Counted from the stretch's first letter, positions 27,069-36,853 are shown. The stretch is 64,000 nt of DNA from Hymenobacter canadensis (GCF_027359925.1 NZ_CP114767.1:1-64000), one strand, 5' to 3'. The notes: generated from the letters alone by a model not told the origin. Numbers and translations are program-made.

Positions 27069-27710
27069 ATGCCCGACTCTACTTCCCGCATTGCCCTGAT
27101 AGGTGCTGGCGCGCTGGGCCGGCAGATGGCGCAGCACCTGCGGCAGCAGGGGAGGAGCGTGGCGGGCTTTTTTGATGATACGTGCCCTGTCGGTGCCACC
27201 GCCGAAGGGCCGGTGCTGGGGCCGCTGGCGGCGGTGGCGGCAGAATATGCGGCCGGCCGTTTCGATGAGCTGCTGCTCGGCGTTGGCTACCGGCACATGG
27301 CGCGGCGGCAGCAGGTGTTTGAGAAGTTGCAGGCGGCTGGCATTCCATTCGGGCAGTTCGTCCATCCCAGTGCGTACGTCGACCCAAGCGTAGAGCTGGG
27401 GCCGGGCGTGTTCATCTCGCCGGGCTGCGTGCTCGACCTGAACGTGGTGCTGGAGGCCAATGTGCTGCTTTATACGGGCTGTGTGGTGGCCCACGACACA
27501 CGGATAGGTGCCCACAGCCTGCTGGCGCCCGGCGTACAACTCGCCGGACGTGTGCAGGTGGGCGCCCGGTGCTTTCTGGGGATTGGTACCACGGTCATCG
27601 ACTCGCTTGAACTCGGCGACGATGTGCGCACGGGCGGCGGCAGCGTGGTGACGCGCAGTCTGCCGGAAACGGGTACCTACGTGGGAGTGCCGGCCCGGCT
27701 GCTGCGTTAG
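27069..27710 (+). CDS. NeuD/PglD-like sugar O/N-acyltransferase
   Basis: 213 residues. An N-terminal Rossmann-like sugar-binding part (IALIGAGALGRQMAQHL) is followed from about residue 100 by a left-handed beta-helix of hexapeptide repeats (VDPSVELGPGVFISPGC onward). VVAHDTRIG supplies the catalytic His expected of PglD. The family acetylates the 4-amino group of nucleotide sugars or O-acetylates sialic acid. Next to a WecE-like aminotransferase the likely reaction is N-acetylation of dTDP-4-amino-4,6-dideoxygalactose, giving dTDP-Fuc4NAc (inference). Confidence 0.88.
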   Translation: MPDSTSRIALIGAGALGRQMAQHLRQQGRSVAGFFDDTCPVGATAEGPVLGPLAAVAAEYAAGRFDELLLGVGYRHMARRQQVFEKLQAAGIPFGQFVHPSAYVDPSVELGPGVFISPGCVLDLNVVLEANVLLYTGCVVAHDTRIGAHSLLAPGVQLAGRVQVGARCFLGIGTTVIDSLELGDDVRTGGGSVVTRSLPETGTYVGVPARLLR

Positions 27711-27760
27711 TACCGCTGGTGGGTTGTGCTCATGCCCGCCTCCTACAAGCTTCATCCTGC

Positions 27761-27768
27761 TAGCTTTG
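27761..27768 (+). promoter_or_regulatory. TAnnTTTG promoter before the WecE-like gene
   Basis: TAGCTTTG is an exact -7 match and ends 21 nt before ATG 27790, the same spacing as at 14090. Confidence 0.5.
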
Positions 27769-27789
27769 TGGTTTGCGCCCAGGCCTGCT

Positions 27790-28920
27790 ATGCTCCCGTT
27801 CAATAAACCCTACTTCGTCGGTACCGAAACCCGCTACATTGAGGAAGCAGTGCGCTCGGGTAAGATTTCCGGCGACGGAATGTTCACGCGGCGTTGCGAA
27901 GCCTGGTTTGCGCAACACCTGGGCGCGGCGCGGGCCCTGCTCACTACTTCCTGCACCGATGCGCTAGAGCTGGCGGCGCTACTGCTCGACATCAGGCCCG
28001 GCGACGAAGTGCTGCTGCCCAGCTTCACGTTCTCGTCAACTGCCAACGCCTTTGTGCTGCGCGGCGCCCGACTCGTTTTCGTGGATTGCGCCCCCGACTC
28101 ACCGGCGCTGGATGTGGCGGCGCTGGCGGCGCTGGTGACGTCCCGCACCCGCGCCATCGTGCCGGTGCACTACGCCGGCACTGCCTGCGACATAGGTACC
28201 GTGTTGGCCGTTGCGGCGCAACATGGCTTAGCCGTGGTGGAAGATGCCGCGCAGGCCATCAGCAGCACTTATCAGGGCCGGCCGCTGGGTTCATTAGGCG
28301 CGCTGGGGGCATTTTCCTTCCACGAAACCAAGAACATTACGGCCGGCGGGGAAGGGGGCCTGCTGGCCATCAACGACCCGCTGCTGGTAAGCCGGGCCGA
28401 GATTTTGCGGGAGAAGGGCACCAACCGGGCGGCCTTCTTCCGGGGCGAAACCGATAAGTACAGCTGGGTAGATGTGGGCTCGTCGTTTCTGCCGGCCGAT
28501 ATTAACGCGGCGTATCTATGGGCGCAGCTGGAGGCACTGGATTTCATTCAGGCCCGGCGCTGTGCTATCTGGCAGCGCTACCACGCGGCGCTGCAGCCGT
28601 TGGCGGCACTTGGCATAGAACTGCCCGCCCAGCCTGCTTACGGCAGCAACAACGGACACCTGTATTACTTCGTCTGCCGTTCTCTGGCTGAACGCACCGC
28701 CCTGCTGGCCCACCTGAAAGCCTTAGGTATCGCCGCCGTCTTCCACTATCAGCCCCTGCACCGCAGCCCCTACTACGCCACGCGCCACGACGGCCGGCCG
28801 CTGCCCCGCGCAGATCGGTATGCGGATTGTCTGGTTCGGCTACCTTTGTACGTGGAACTGGCGGAAGCCGAGCAGCAGCGCATCGTGCGGGAAGTGCTGG
28901 CTTTCTACCGTCTGCGGTAG
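27790..28920 (+). CDS. wecE: WecE-like dTDP-4-amino-4,6-dideoxygalactose transaminase
   Basis: 376 residues from ATG 27790 (MLPFNKPYFVGTETRYIEEA). A start at 27724 would place the promoter inside the gene. PLP lysine K181 lies in FSFHETKNITAGGEGG, the WecE/RffA form of the motif, and SGKISGDG and GSSFLPADINAA also match that family closely. It aminates dTDP-4-keto-6-deoxyglucose in the route to Fuc4NAc. The NeuD-like acyltransferase just upstream would finish the sugar. It has its own promoter and could be transcribed apart from the genes before it. Confidence 0.9.
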   Translation: MLPFNKPYFVGTETRYIEEAVRSGKISGDGMFTRRCEAWFAQHLGAARALLTTSCTDALELAALLLDIRPGDEVLLPSFTFSSTANAFVLRGARLVFVDCAPDSPALDVAALAALVTSRTRAIVPVHYAGTACDIGTVLAVAAQHGLAVVEDAAQAISSTYQGRPLGSLGALGAFSFHETKNITAGGEGGLLAINDPLLVSRAEILREKGTNRAAFFRGETDKYSWVDVGSSFLPADINAAYLWAQLEALDFIQARRCAIWQRYHAALQPLAALGIELPAQPAYGSNNGHLYYFVCRSLAERTALLAHLKALGIAAVFHYQPLHRSPYYATRHDGRPLPRADRYADCLVRLPLYVELAEAEQQRIVREVLAFYRLR

Positions 28921-28947
28921 CGTCCGGTTTTTCAGAGCCTTTTTTCT

Positions 28948-30015
28948 ATGCGCATCCTTTTCATCGTGCCCTATCCGCCGGGCCGGGCCCCGTCTCAGCG
29001 TTTTCGGTTCGAGCAATATCTTCCCCTGCTCACGCAGGCAGGACATTCCTACCGGCTGGCACCGTTTATTTCGGAGGATACCTGGGCGATTCTTTACAAG
29101 CCGGGCCAAGCCGTGGCCAAATCCGTCGGTATTCTGGCCGGGTTTCTCCGCCGGTTCATTTTGCTGCTCTCGGTGTCGGCCTACGACTACGTTTTTATTC
29201 ACCGCGAGGCTTCGCCCATCGGACCACCAGTATTCGAGTGGCTGATTGCGAAGGTGCTAGGAAAGAAAATCATCTACGACTTCGACGACGCTATCTGGAT
29301 TCCAAATACCTCTGAGGCCAATAAGGTGGTAGCCGGCGTGAAGTGGCACCACAAAGTGGGCAGCATTTGCCGCTGGGCCTACAAAATCAGCTGCGGCAAC
29401 GTTTATCTGCGCGACTATGCCCGGCAGTTCAACCCCAATGCCGTTGTCAACCCCACCACAATTGACACGGTCAACCTGCACAACCGCGTGCGCGACCAGA
29501 AGGCGCCCGGCCGCCTGGTAATCGGCTGGACGGGCACGCACTCCACGCTCAAGTATTTGGAGCAGGTGGTGCCGGTGCTGGCTGAGCTGGAGCAGCAATA
29601 TGATTTTGAGTTTCGCGTGATTTCCAACCAACCGCCCGAGCTGCCGCTTCGCTCACTCAACTTTCAGCCCTGGCGCAAGGACACGGAAATTGAAGACCTA
29701 GCCGGGCTGCACATCGGCCTGATGCCGCTGGAAGACGACCCGTGGGCGAAAGGCAAGTGTGCATTCAAAGCGCTGCAGTACATGGCGCTGGGCATCCCGG
29801 CCCTAGTGTCGCCGGTAGGCATGAACACCGAAGTGGTGCAGCCCGGCGTGAACGGGTACGTCTGCACTACGGCTGCCGACTGGCGCCAAGCACTGGAAAC
29901 GCTGATGCAAGACCCGGAACTACGAATCAAGCTTGGAGAGCAGGCCCGGGCTACTATCGTGGAACGCTACTCAGTGATGGCCAACGAGCAGAATTTCCTG
30001 AACCTGTTTTCGTAA
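28948..30015 (+). CDS. Glycosyltransferase family 4
   Basis: 355 residues starting MRILFIVPYPPGRAPSQRFRFEQYL. YDFDDAIWI near 108 is a common GT4 motif. The donor half has IGWTGTHSTLKYL and KCAFKALQYMALGIPALVSP. It is the last gene of the plus-strand island and converges with the minus-strand membrane protein gene, with only 5 bp between the stop codons. Donor unknown. Confidence 0.88.
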   Translation: MRILFIVPYPPGRAPSQRFRFEQYLPLLTQAGHSYRLAPFISEDTWAILYKPGQAVAKSVGILAGFLRRFILLLSVSAYDYVFIHREASPIGPPVFEWLIAKVLGKKIIYDFDDAIWIPNTSEANKVVAGVKWHHKVGSICRWAYKISCGNVYLRDYARQFNPNAVVNPTTIDTVNLHNRVRDQKAPGRLVIGWTGTHSTLKYLEQVVPVLAELEQQYDFEFRVISNQPPELPLRSLNFQPWRKDTEIEDLAGLHIGLMPLEDDPWAKGKCAFKALQYMALGIPALVSPVGMNTEVVQPGVNGYVCTTAADWRQALETLMQDPELRIKLGEQARATIVERYSVMANEQNFLNLFS

Positions 30016-30020
30016 CACGC

Positions 30021-31367
30021 CTAAGCAGCCCGCAACCGGCCGGCAACACGGCCTTTTTTCTGACCGGCCCCACTCACATCTTGCAGGATGTACAGGGCGC
30101 CTACATAGAACGGAATCAGCGGAATCTTGTAACGTACCAGCGTACCGAAGTTGTTGGAGATGATTCCGACGGAGGCGCCAAATACCAAAGCGAACACGAA
30201 ACTGAGCACCAGAACCGGGGTTTTGGCAATGCTGCCAAAGAACCGCCCGACTCCTACCCGAAAGAGGATGCGCAAGGTAAAACCGAGGAAAAACGTGGCT
30301 TCCAATGCTGACAGAAGCATAACCGGGTTGCGCGCTTCCCACAGAAACGGTCGGAATAACGCCACGATGATGGCCTGTGGCGCTAGTTTTACCATGCCCC
30401 CAATGGTGCCGTCTTGCTCGCCCAGCGTATAAGCAGAACCTTCTTCCTTTACAGAAACCTGATACAGATAGTCGGCGGTGATTTTACTTTTCTCCCCAAT
30501 CTTATCAACGTCATAGCTGTCGTTGCCCTCGGTCAGGTTGCTCATGGCAAATACAGCCACTACAGCGCCGATACCCAGTAGGAAGGGCTTAGCAATCATG
30601 CGGAGGGCCGCGTTTTTGATTTTCTGACTATTCTCGTTGAATACCCAGATTAGCGCCGGCGGTAAGAAAGACAGCAGAATATATACTTTCGTGGCGTAGA
30701 GCAGATAAGCCGCCAGAAATCCAACAATCAGGGATTTTAGAATGCGCTTCTTCTGGATGGCTCCCTGGTAAAAAGCATAAAAAACCCACCCCAGCGCTCC
30801 CAGGCACAGCGAATCCTTCATCAGGCCCGAGCCCCAGAAGAACACGGAGGGAATGAAGAAGACCGCAATAGCCAACTGCTTGTATACCTGCGGCCGAATC
30901 TTGGCGAAGGTCATGAACATGGCCCACATGCCGCTGAAGCTGATGCAGGCAAAGAACATCCCGACCACCGTGTAGGTGTTGAAACACAACAGGCCCAGCA
31001 CGGCTGCAAACCGGGCTACCACCAACTCTGTAGAGCCGGGTATCCACCAGTACATGCGGGAAGTGTATTTCGTCAACTCCGGTAGCCGCTCTCCGTCACT
31101 AGTTAATAGTTTCAGACCTACGGAAAAAGAGTCGCCAAACGCCTCATACATGAGGCTGGAGTGCGTGAAGTAGTTGAACGTATCGCCGCCGCCGTAATAG
31201 AATTGAAAAATCAGGCCGAAGGCAATGGCGCCGAACAGCTTCAGGGACAGCGCTGGGATAAAGTATTGCCGGGTGTAGATGTTCGTGACCTGTCCGCGGA
31301 TGGCAAATGCCACTGCGTAGATAAGCCCTAAATAGAAGGGCGTTAGAAACAGGTCTCTGAGTTCCAT
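30021..31367 (-). CDS. Polytopic membrane protein, unknown function
   Basis: 448 residues with roughly ten predicted membrane segments and a large loop around 285-330 rich in charged residues (NLTEGNDSYDVDKIGEK). An early YYGGGDTFNYF segment (about 58-68) recalls the first outer loop of some GT-C transferases and polymerases. The gene lies 10 bp after a TPR protein gene, so the two are probably cotranscribed. The island has GTs and export parts but no other polymerase, so a Wzy-like or ligase role is possible but unproven. I do not recognise the family. Confidence 0.6.
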   Translation of the reverse strand: MELRDLFLTPFYLGLIYAVAFAIRGQVTNIYTRQYFIPALSLKLFGAIAFGLIFQFYYGGGDTFNYFTHSSLMYEAFGDSFSVGLKLLTSDGERLPELTKYTSRMYWWIPGSTELVVARFAAVLGLLCFNTYTVVGMFFACISFSGMWAMFMTFAKIRPQVYKQLAIAVFFIPSVFFWGSGLMKDSLCLGALGWVFYAFYQGAIQKKRILKSLIVGFLAAYLLYATKVYILLSFLPPALIWVFNENSQKIKNAALRMIAKPFLLGIGAVVAVFAMSNLTEGNDSYDVDKIGEKSKITADYLYQVSVKEEGSAYTLGEQDGTIGGMVKLAPQAIIVALFRPFLWEARNPVMLLSALEATFFLGFTLRILFRVGVGRFFGSIAKTPVLVLSFVFALVFGASVGIISNNFGTLVRYKIPLIPFYVGALYILQDVSGAGQKKGRVAGRLRAA

Positions 31368-31377
31368 GCGCGCTGGG

Positions 31378-32619
31378 CTACTTCTTGTACTTCTTCAAAA
31401 ATGCCTTCGACTCCCGGTACTGGTCGGATTTCTTGTCGGCAATATTCTCCACAACGGCATAGTAGCGGCGCGCGGTTCCCAGATCCTTCTCCTTCTCGGC
31501 AATGCGGGCCAGGTTGTAGTTGGCATGCAGATAAAAACCGCCGTTGGCTTCGTCGGTGCTTTCCGCGAATACGATGCAGCGCTGGTAGTAGTCTTTGGCC
31601 TTGGTGAAGTCTTTATAGCGGTTCTGCATCAGCCAGCCCAGGAAGTAGGTGGCGTAGCGCCCACTGATGCCTTCATAGCCCGGCAGGCCCTGGTTGAGCT
31701 TGCTGAGAATCTCCAGGCTCACCCGTTCACTTTCCCGGAACTCGCCCATGTTGAAGGCCAGCAACGCGTAGAAGCGCTGGAAATAGCCGTTATCGGGGTA
31801 GGTGGAGGCTAGGTCGCGGGCGATGGGCATTGCCGCTGTGGGGTTGTTTTCCTCATTATTGAGGATGCGCATCAGGAATACTTTCGCTTCCGGCCCCACA
31901 TAAAAGCCGTTGTCGGCCACGCTGCGCAGCTGTTGCAATCCCACCTGCTTACTACCCTTAGGGAATAGCAGCAGCACGGGCTTAAGCAGCGGGTAGTTGT
32001 CTGGAATCCAAACGGAGTAATAATTGAATAGCGCTTGCCCAAACAGGAATTCGGGGCTCAGGCCGTTGGCTTCCTTGCTTATTTCCAGGTACTTCAGGGC
32101 CCGTTTGGCGCTGACCGTGGCCCGGGGCCAGTTGCTGCGCTCGGCGTTGAGGCGGCTGTCAAACCCGTAGGCGGCGGCCAGGAAGAAACAGGCTTCGTAG
32201 TTTTTTTTGTCGGCATCGTAAAGCGCCTCTGCCTTGGTGATGGACGAATCCATGTAGGCAAAAAAGAGCTTGTCGTACTGCTTGGTCTTGATATTGGTCG
32301 GGACGATTTTCCACCACTGGCTCAGGCCCAGCAGAAAGTAGGGCATCGGGTGCTGCGGGTAGCGGCGGCGCAGGGAGCGGAACTGCTTTTCGGCCCGGTC
32401 GTACTTGCAGTTGTAGAGGTTCTGCACGGCCCCTTCCAACTCGGTCTGGATATCCTTGTCGAGTAGCAGCCAACCTTTGGTATCGACGGCGTTAGGCAGC
32501 ACATCCACATTCTCGGTCTGGATGTTCCGGATGGGCGTACGCGTGGTATCCGGCTGTTGGGCGCTGGCCAGCAGGGGCAGCAGCAAAAACAACAGGATAA
32601 ATCGGAGGCGAAGGATCAT
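31378..32619 (-). CDS. Secreted TPR-repeat protein
   Basis: 413 residues from ATG 32619 (MILRLRFILLFLLLPLLASAQ); the earlier in-frame start lacks a signal sequence at its N-terminus. A signal peptide with AxA-type cleavage near residue 21 is followed by helical repeats of TPR type (for example YDRAEKQFRSLRRRYPQHPMPYFLLG and YKDFTKAKDYYQRCIVF). It probably acts in the periplasm or at the outer membrane as a scaffold. It is the first gene of a pair with the polytopic membrane protein downstream and is divergent from the M42 peptidase gene. Confidence 0.8.
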   Translation of the reverse strand: MILRLRFILLFLLLPLLASAQQPDTTRTPIRNIQTENVDVLPNAVDTKGWLLLDKDIQTELEGAVQNLYNCKYDRAEKQFRSLRRRYPQHPMPYFLLGLSQWWKIVPTNIKTKQYDKLFFAYMDSSITKAEALYDADKKNYEACFFLAAAYGFDSRLNAERSNWPRATVSAKRALKYLEISKEANGLSPEFLFGQALFNYYSVWIPDNYPLLKPVLLLFPKGSKQVGLQQLRSVADNGFYVGPEAKVFLMRILNNEENNPTAAMPIARDLASTYPDNGYFQRFYALLAFNMGEFRESERVSLEILSKLNQGLPGYEGISGRYATYFLGWLMQNRYKDFTKAKDYYQRCIVFAESTDEANGGFYLHANYNLARIAEKEKDLGTARRYYAVVENIADKKSDQYRESKAFLKKYKK

Positions 32620-32702
32620 AGAGTCGGCGGCTTGCGGGTGCGGCCGGGCGCAGAGCCCGAAGCGCACCGCCCATCGGAAGGGCTAAAGTATGGCTTTTAT
32701 CC

Positions 32703-32710
32703 TAGTTTTG
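32703..32710 (+). promoter_or_regulatory. TAnnTTTG promoter of the M42 peptidase gene
   Basis: TAGTTTTG is an exact -7 match, 19 nt before ATG 32730, in the gap between divergent genes. Confidence 0.5.
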
Positions 32711-32729
32711 GACAAATAACAGGTCAATC

Positions 32730-33644
32730 ATGGAGCTTTTAAGGACCCTCTGCCAGATTCCGGCCCCTTCCGGAAACGAAGCCGCCCTCACGCAATTTTT
32801 GCTGAACTACATCCAGACGGCCAGCCCCGGCTGGCAGGTGCAGCCCACCGTACTGGCCGGCGAACAATGGCAGGATTGTATTATCCTGGTTTTCGGCAAG
32901 CCGCGCACCGCCGTCTTTGCGCATGTGGATAGCATCGGCTTTACCGTACGCTACGGCCGCCAACTGGTTCGGATTGGCGGGCCGGTGCTGGACGAAGGCA
33001 TTCGACTGGTGGGGCGGGATTCGCAAGGAGAAATCGACTGCACGTTGGGAAGTGATGAACAAACCGGGCAGCCCACGTATGAGTTCACCCGCGACATCGA
33101 CCGGGGCACGGAGCTCACCTATTACTGCGACTTCCGCGAAACGGATACGACCATCCAAAGCTGCTACCTCGATAACCGCCTCGGGGTCTGGAATGCGCTG
33201 CGGCTGTGCGAAACTCTGAAGGATGGCATCATCGTGTTCAGCTGCTGGGAGGAGCACGGCGGCGGGTCGGTGGCCTATCTGGCCAAGCACATTTACGAAA
33301 CCTACGGCGTGCGGCAGGCCCTGATTTCCGACATCACCTGGGTGACGGAAGGCGTACACGCCGGCCAAGGCGTGGCTATTTCGCTGCGCGACTCCCTAAT
33401 TCCGCGCCGCAGCTACGTGGAGCGTATCCGGCGCATTGCGGAGGCGGCCGGTATTCCGCATCAGCTGGAGGTAGAAGGCAGCGGCGGCTCCGACGCCAAG
33501 GAGCTGCAGCACGGCGCCCAGCCTTGGGACTGGTGCTTTATCGGAGCCCCCGAAGACAACGTGCACTCGCCCGAAGAAATCGTGGATAAGCGCGACATTA
33601 CCAGCATGCTGGCGCTGTATCAGGAGCTGATGCGGCAGCTGTAG
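32730..33644 (+). CDS. M42-like aminopeptidase
   Basis: 304 residues. Zinc and catalytic positions of the M42/M20 co-catalytic fold can be seen: FAHVDSIGF (His, Asp), YLDNRLGVW (bridging Asp), CWEEHGGGS (catalytic Glu pair), ISDITWVTEG (Asp) and NVHSPEE (His). Peptidases of this group remove N-terminal residues from peptides in the cytoplasm, often as large tetrahedral complexes. No signal peptide is present. A strong terminator follows. The exact subgroup within M42 is uncertain because the insert domain is short. Confidence 0.82.
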   Translation: MELLRTLCQIPAPSGNEAALTQFLLNYIQTASPGWQVQPTVLAGEQWQDCIILVFGKPRTAVFAHVDSIGFTVRYGRQLVRIGGPVLDEGIRLVGRDSQGEIDCTLGSDEQTGQPTYEFTRDIDRGTELTYYCDFRETDTTIQSCYLDNRLGVWNALRLCETLKDGIIVFSCWEEHGGGSVAYLAKHIYETYGVRQALISDITWVTEGVHAGQGVAISLRDSLIPRRSYVERIRRIAEAAGIPHQLEVEGSGGSDAKELQHGAQPWDWCFIGAPEDNVHSPEEIVDKRDITSMLALYQELMRQL

Positions 33645-33677
33645 CCGCACGCTAAACCAACCTGAATTCCGCGCTGG

Positions 33678-33710
33678 AAAGCCGCTCCCCGACTACGGGA
33701 GCGGCTTTCT
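33678..33710 (+). terminator. Intrinsic terminator after the M42 peptidase gene
   Basis: AAAGCCGCTCCC (33678-33689) pairs perfectly with GGGAGCGGCTTT (33697-33708) around a 7-nt loop. Confidence 0.8.
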
Positions 33711-33869
33711 GCATTTCAAGAATAGCCGAAAAGACATGTAGCTGCCAGTCAGCGGATAAATAAGCAGCCCGCATTTGCGAAGGGCAGGTTGAGGATTAGG
33801 CAATAAATTCTATTTTACCCTCCTAATTGTCTCATTCCCAACCAAACTCCCACTTCTTACCCCCGCTCT

Positions 33870-36104
33870 ATGATGACTGTTCTCTACGCAGTGCCCGCGT
33901 TGGGTGTGCTGGCCTTACTTTACACGTGGGTCCGGTCGGGCTGGGTGAGCCGCCAGGATGCCGGCGACGAGCGGATGCGCACCATTGCCGGCTACATTGC
34001 CGACGGCGCCATTGCCTTCCTGAAAGCCGAATACCGCGTGATGGCCATCTTCGGCCTGATTGCCTCCGCGTTTCTGTTTTACCTGGGCAGCACCGGCGAA
34101 AAGTCCAGCCCCGTCATCGTCATTGCCTTCCTGATTGGCGCCGTTTTCTCGGCGCTGGCCGGCTTCATCGGGATGAAGATTGCCACCAAGGCCAACGTGC
34201 GTACAGCCCAGGCTGCCCGCACCAGCCTGAGCCAGGCCCTGAACGTGTCGTTTTCGGGCGGCTCGGTGATGGGCATGGGCGTGGCCGGCCTGGCGGTGCT
34301 GGGGCTGGGCTCGTTGTTTATCGTGTTCTATCAGCTGTTTGTGGTGAGCAAGGGCGGCAGCGCCAATGGCATTGAAATGGAAACCGCGCTGGAAGTGCTG
34401 ACCGGCTTCTCGCTTGGGGCCGAAAGCATTGCCCTGTTTGCCCGGGTGGGCGGCGGTATCTACACCAAAGCCGCCGACGTGGGCGCTGACCTCGTGGGCA
34501 AGGTGGAAGCCGGCATCCCCGAAGACGACCCCCGCAACCCCGCCACCATCGCCGACAACGTGGGTGACAACGTGGGCGACGTAGCCGGCATGGGTGCCGA
34601 CCTGTTCGGCTCCTACGTGGCTACCATTCTGGCGACCATGGTGCTGGGTCGCGAGGTAGTCGCCACCGGTGACCAGTTTCAGGGGCTTTCCCCGATTCTG
34701 CTGCCGATGGTGATTGCCGGTATGGGCATTATTGCCTCGCTGGTCGGGATTCTGTGCGTGCGGGTGAAGGAAGGCGGCAACGTGCAGGCCGCCCTCAACC
34801 TGGGCAACTACGTGTCGGTGGTGGTGTCGGGCATTGCCTCGTACTTCATCATCCGCTGGATGCTGCCCACCGAGTCGCTCGTGATTCGGGGCGTCACGTT
34901 TAGTGCCATGCAGGTATTCTATGCTGTGGTAGTAGGTTTGATTGTGGGCACGCTGATGAGTATTATCACCGAGTATTACACGGCCATGGGCAAGCGGCCG
35001 GTGCTCAGCATCGTGCACCAAAGCTCTACTGGCCACGCCACTACCGTTATCGGCGGGCTGGCCGTGGGCATGGAAAGTACGGTGCTCCCGATACTCGTGC
35101 TGGCAGCGGGCATCGTGCTCAGTTACGAGTGCGCTGGCCTCTACGGCGTAGCCATTGCGGCGGCCGGCATGATGGCCACCACCGCCATGCAGCTGGCCAT
35201 CGACGCCTTCGGCCCTATTGCCGACAACGCCGGCGGCATTGCCGAAATGAGCGAGCTGCCCAAGGAAGTGCGTGAGCGGACCGACATTCTCGACGCTGTA
35301 GGTAACACCACGGCCGCTACCGGCAAAGGCTTTGCCATTGCCTCGGCCGCCCTTACTTCGCTGGCTTTGTTTGCGGCCTTCATGGGCACGGCCAACATCA
35401 CCTCCATCGACATCAGCAATGCCCGCGTGCTGGCTGGGTTGTTCGTGGGCGCCATGATCCCGTTCATCTTCTCGGCGCTGGCTATTTCGGCGGTGGGACG
35501 TGCGGCCATGGCCATGGTGCAGGAGGTGCGCCGGCAGTTTCGGGAGATTCCGGGCATTATGGAAGGCACCGGCCGGCCCGAGTACGAGAAGTGTGTAGCA
35601 ATCAGCACCCAGGCCGCCATCCGCGAAATGATGCTGCCAGGGGCCATTGCGTTGGTGGTGCCCGTGATTGTGGGCTTCGCCTTCGGGCCGGAGGTGCTGG
35701 GCGGCACGCTGGCCGGTGTCACGGTGAGCGGCGTGCTGATGGCCATGTTCCAGAGTAACGCCGGTGGCGCCTGGGACAACGCCAAGAAGAGCTTCGAGAA
35801 GGGCGTGATGATTGACGGCGTGATGCAGTACAAAGGCTCCGACGCCCACAAAGCCTCCGTCACCGGCGACACCGTCGGCGACCCGTTCAAGGATACGTCC
35901 GGCCCCAGCATGAACATCCTCATCAAGCTCATGAGCATCGTGAGCCTGGTAATTGCCCCGCACATTGCTGCCCCGGACCGGGGCGTGGCGCCTGCCCACC
36001 TGGTGCCCCGTACCGAGCTGGATGTGCGGCCCAAGGTGCGCTTTGCCGACGTGACCGACCATGCCGCCGAAGCCGTGTTCGTACTGCTGCGCAAGCAGCT
36101 GTAG
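33870..36104 (+). CDS. hppA: Membrane-bound ion-translocating pyrophosphatase
   Basis: 744 residues with about 16 membrane segments. The substrate site [20 protein letters not shown] and the DNVGDNVGD block (near 229-237) are diagnostic. A second acidic cluster, [16 protein letters not shown], is near the end. The motif [10 protein letters not shown] carries Ala where potassium-independent enzymes have Lys, so this should be a K+-dependent enzyme. It hydrolyses PPi and pumps H+ or Na+ out of the cytoplasm; which ion is not decided here. The start is at the first of two ATGs. A 7-nt-period repeat array begins a few bases past the stop. Confidence 0.95.
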   Translation: MMTVLYAVPALGVLALLYTWVRSGWVSRQDAGDERMRTIAGYIADGAIAFLKAEYRVMAIFGLIASAFLFYLGSTGEKSSPVIVIAFLIGAVFSALAGFIGMKIATKANVRTAQAARTSLSQALNVSFSGGSVMGMGVAGLAVLGLGSLFIVFYQLFVVSKGGSANGIEMETALEVLTGFSLGAESIALFARVGGGIYTKAADVGADLVGKVEAGIPEDDPRNPATIADNVGDNVGDVAGMGADLFGSYVATILATMVLGREVVATGDQFQGLSPILLPMVIAGMGIIASLVGILCVRVKEGGNVQAALNLGNYVSVVVSGIASYFIIRWMLPTESLVIRGVTFSAMQVFYAVVVGLIVGTLMSIITEYYTAMGKRPVLSIVHQSSTGHATTVIGGLAVGMESTVLPILVLAAGIVLSYECAGLYGVAIAAAGMMATTAMQLAIDAFGPIADNAGGIAEMSELPKEVRERTDILDAVGNTTAATGKGFAIASAALTSLALFAAFMGTANITSIDISNARVLAGLFVGAMIPFIFSALAISAVGRAAMAMVQEVRRQFREIPGIMEGTGRPEYEKCVAISTQAAIREMMLPGAIALVVPVIVGFAFGPEVLGGTLAGVTVSGVLMAMFQSNAGGAWDNAKKSFEKGVMIDGVMQYKGSDAHKASVTGDTVGDPFKDTSGPSMNILIKLMSIVSLVIAPHIAAPDRGVAPAHLVPRTELDVRPKVRFADVTDHAAEAVFVLLRKQL

Positions 36105-36107
36105 GAT

Positions 36108-36210
36108 GTTGATAGTCAGGTGTTGTTTGTCAGTTCTCGGTGAGTTTGAAAGGCATTGACACCCAACAGCTGCAACCCAACAACTGACAACTAACAACTG
36201 CCAACTGACC
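36108..36210. repeat. Inverted heptad array a
   Basis: Left side: GTTGATA, GTCAGGT, GTTGTTT, GTCAGTT in register from 36108 to 36135. Right side: CAACAGC, TGCAACC, CAACAAC, TGACAAC, TAACAAC, TGCCAAC, TGACC from 36164 to 36210. The right units are complementary variants of the left ones, with a strict 7-nt period. It starts 4 bp after the hppA stop. Confidence 0.75.
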
Positions 36211-36226
36211 ACACTTCACTCGTCTC

Positions 36227-36261
36227 AAGCCGCCTTCCTTCACCAGGGGGGCGGCTTTTTT
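36227..36261 (+). terminator. Intrinsic terminator before hpt
   Basis: AAGCCGCC (36227-36234) pairs with GGCGGCTT (36250-36257), followed by a run of T. It likely ends the hppA transcript. Confidence 0.75.
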
Positions 36262-36265
36262 CTAC

Positions 36266-36273
36266 TACATTTG
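36266..36273 (+). promoter_or_regulatory. TAnnTTTG promoter of hpt
   Basis: TACATTTG is an exact -7 match, directly after the terminator and 34 nt before the hpt start codon. Confidence 0.5.
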
Positions 36274-36307
36274 CCTGCCCGCTCACCCACGGCCTAACCC
36301 CAAACGG

Positions 36308-36853
36308 ATGAATCCGGACCATATTTCGCTGCACGACAAGCAGTTTGAACCCTACCTGCCGGCGCAGCAGCTGGCCGCCAGCATTCAGCAGCTGGCCACT
36401 CAACTCAACCACGACTACGCCGGCAAAACGCCGCTGCTGATAGCCGTGCTCAACGGCTCGTTCATGTTCGCCTCCGACCTGATGAAGGCGCTGGCCATTG
36501 AGTGCGAGATTTCCTTTATCCGCGTGGCCTCGTACCAGGGCACCAGCAGCACTGGCACCGTGCAGGAAGTGCTGGGCCTGACCGAAGAAATCCGGGGCCG
36601 CCACGTCATCATCGTCGAAGACATCGTGGATACGGGCCACACCATGCGCCGTCTGCTCGACACGCTGGGCGCCCGCGAGCCGGCTTCGCTGGAAGTAGCT
36701 ACGCTGTTTCTGAAGCCTGAATGCCTGCAGCACGAACTGCCTATCCGCTACGTGGGCCTAAGTATTCCCAATGATTTCATTGTCGGCTATGGTCTTGATT
36801 TCGACGGACTGGGCCGCAATTATCCGGACGTGTACAAGGCCGTAGGCAGCTGA
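36308..36853 (+). CDS. hpt: Hypoxanthine phosphoribosyltransferase
   Basis: 181 residues. The PRPP-binding loop VIIVEDIVDTGHTM (about 101-114) and the PVG-like C-terminal YGLDFDGLGRNYPDVY stretch are typical of bacterial HPRT. It salvages hypoxanthine and guanine to IMP and GMP in the cytoplasm. It is the first of the hpt-adk-obgE set common in Bacteroidota, here with its own promoter and an upstream terminator. Length is normal. Confidence 0.94.
   Translation: MNPDHISLHDKQFEPYLPAQQLAASIQQLATQLNHDYAGKTPLLIAVLNGSFMFASDLMKALAIECEISFIRVASYQGTSSTGTVQEVLGLTEEIRGRHVIIVEDIVDTGHTMRRLLDTLGAREPASLEVATLFLKPECLQHELPIRYVGLSIPNDFIVGYGLDFDGLGRNYPDVYKAVGS

Noticed and set aside
33915..36212. 765-residue minus-strand reading frame opposite hppA
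   Set aside because: Antisense of a conserved pyrophosphatase; composition (His, Gly, Ala) is an artefact of codon use.
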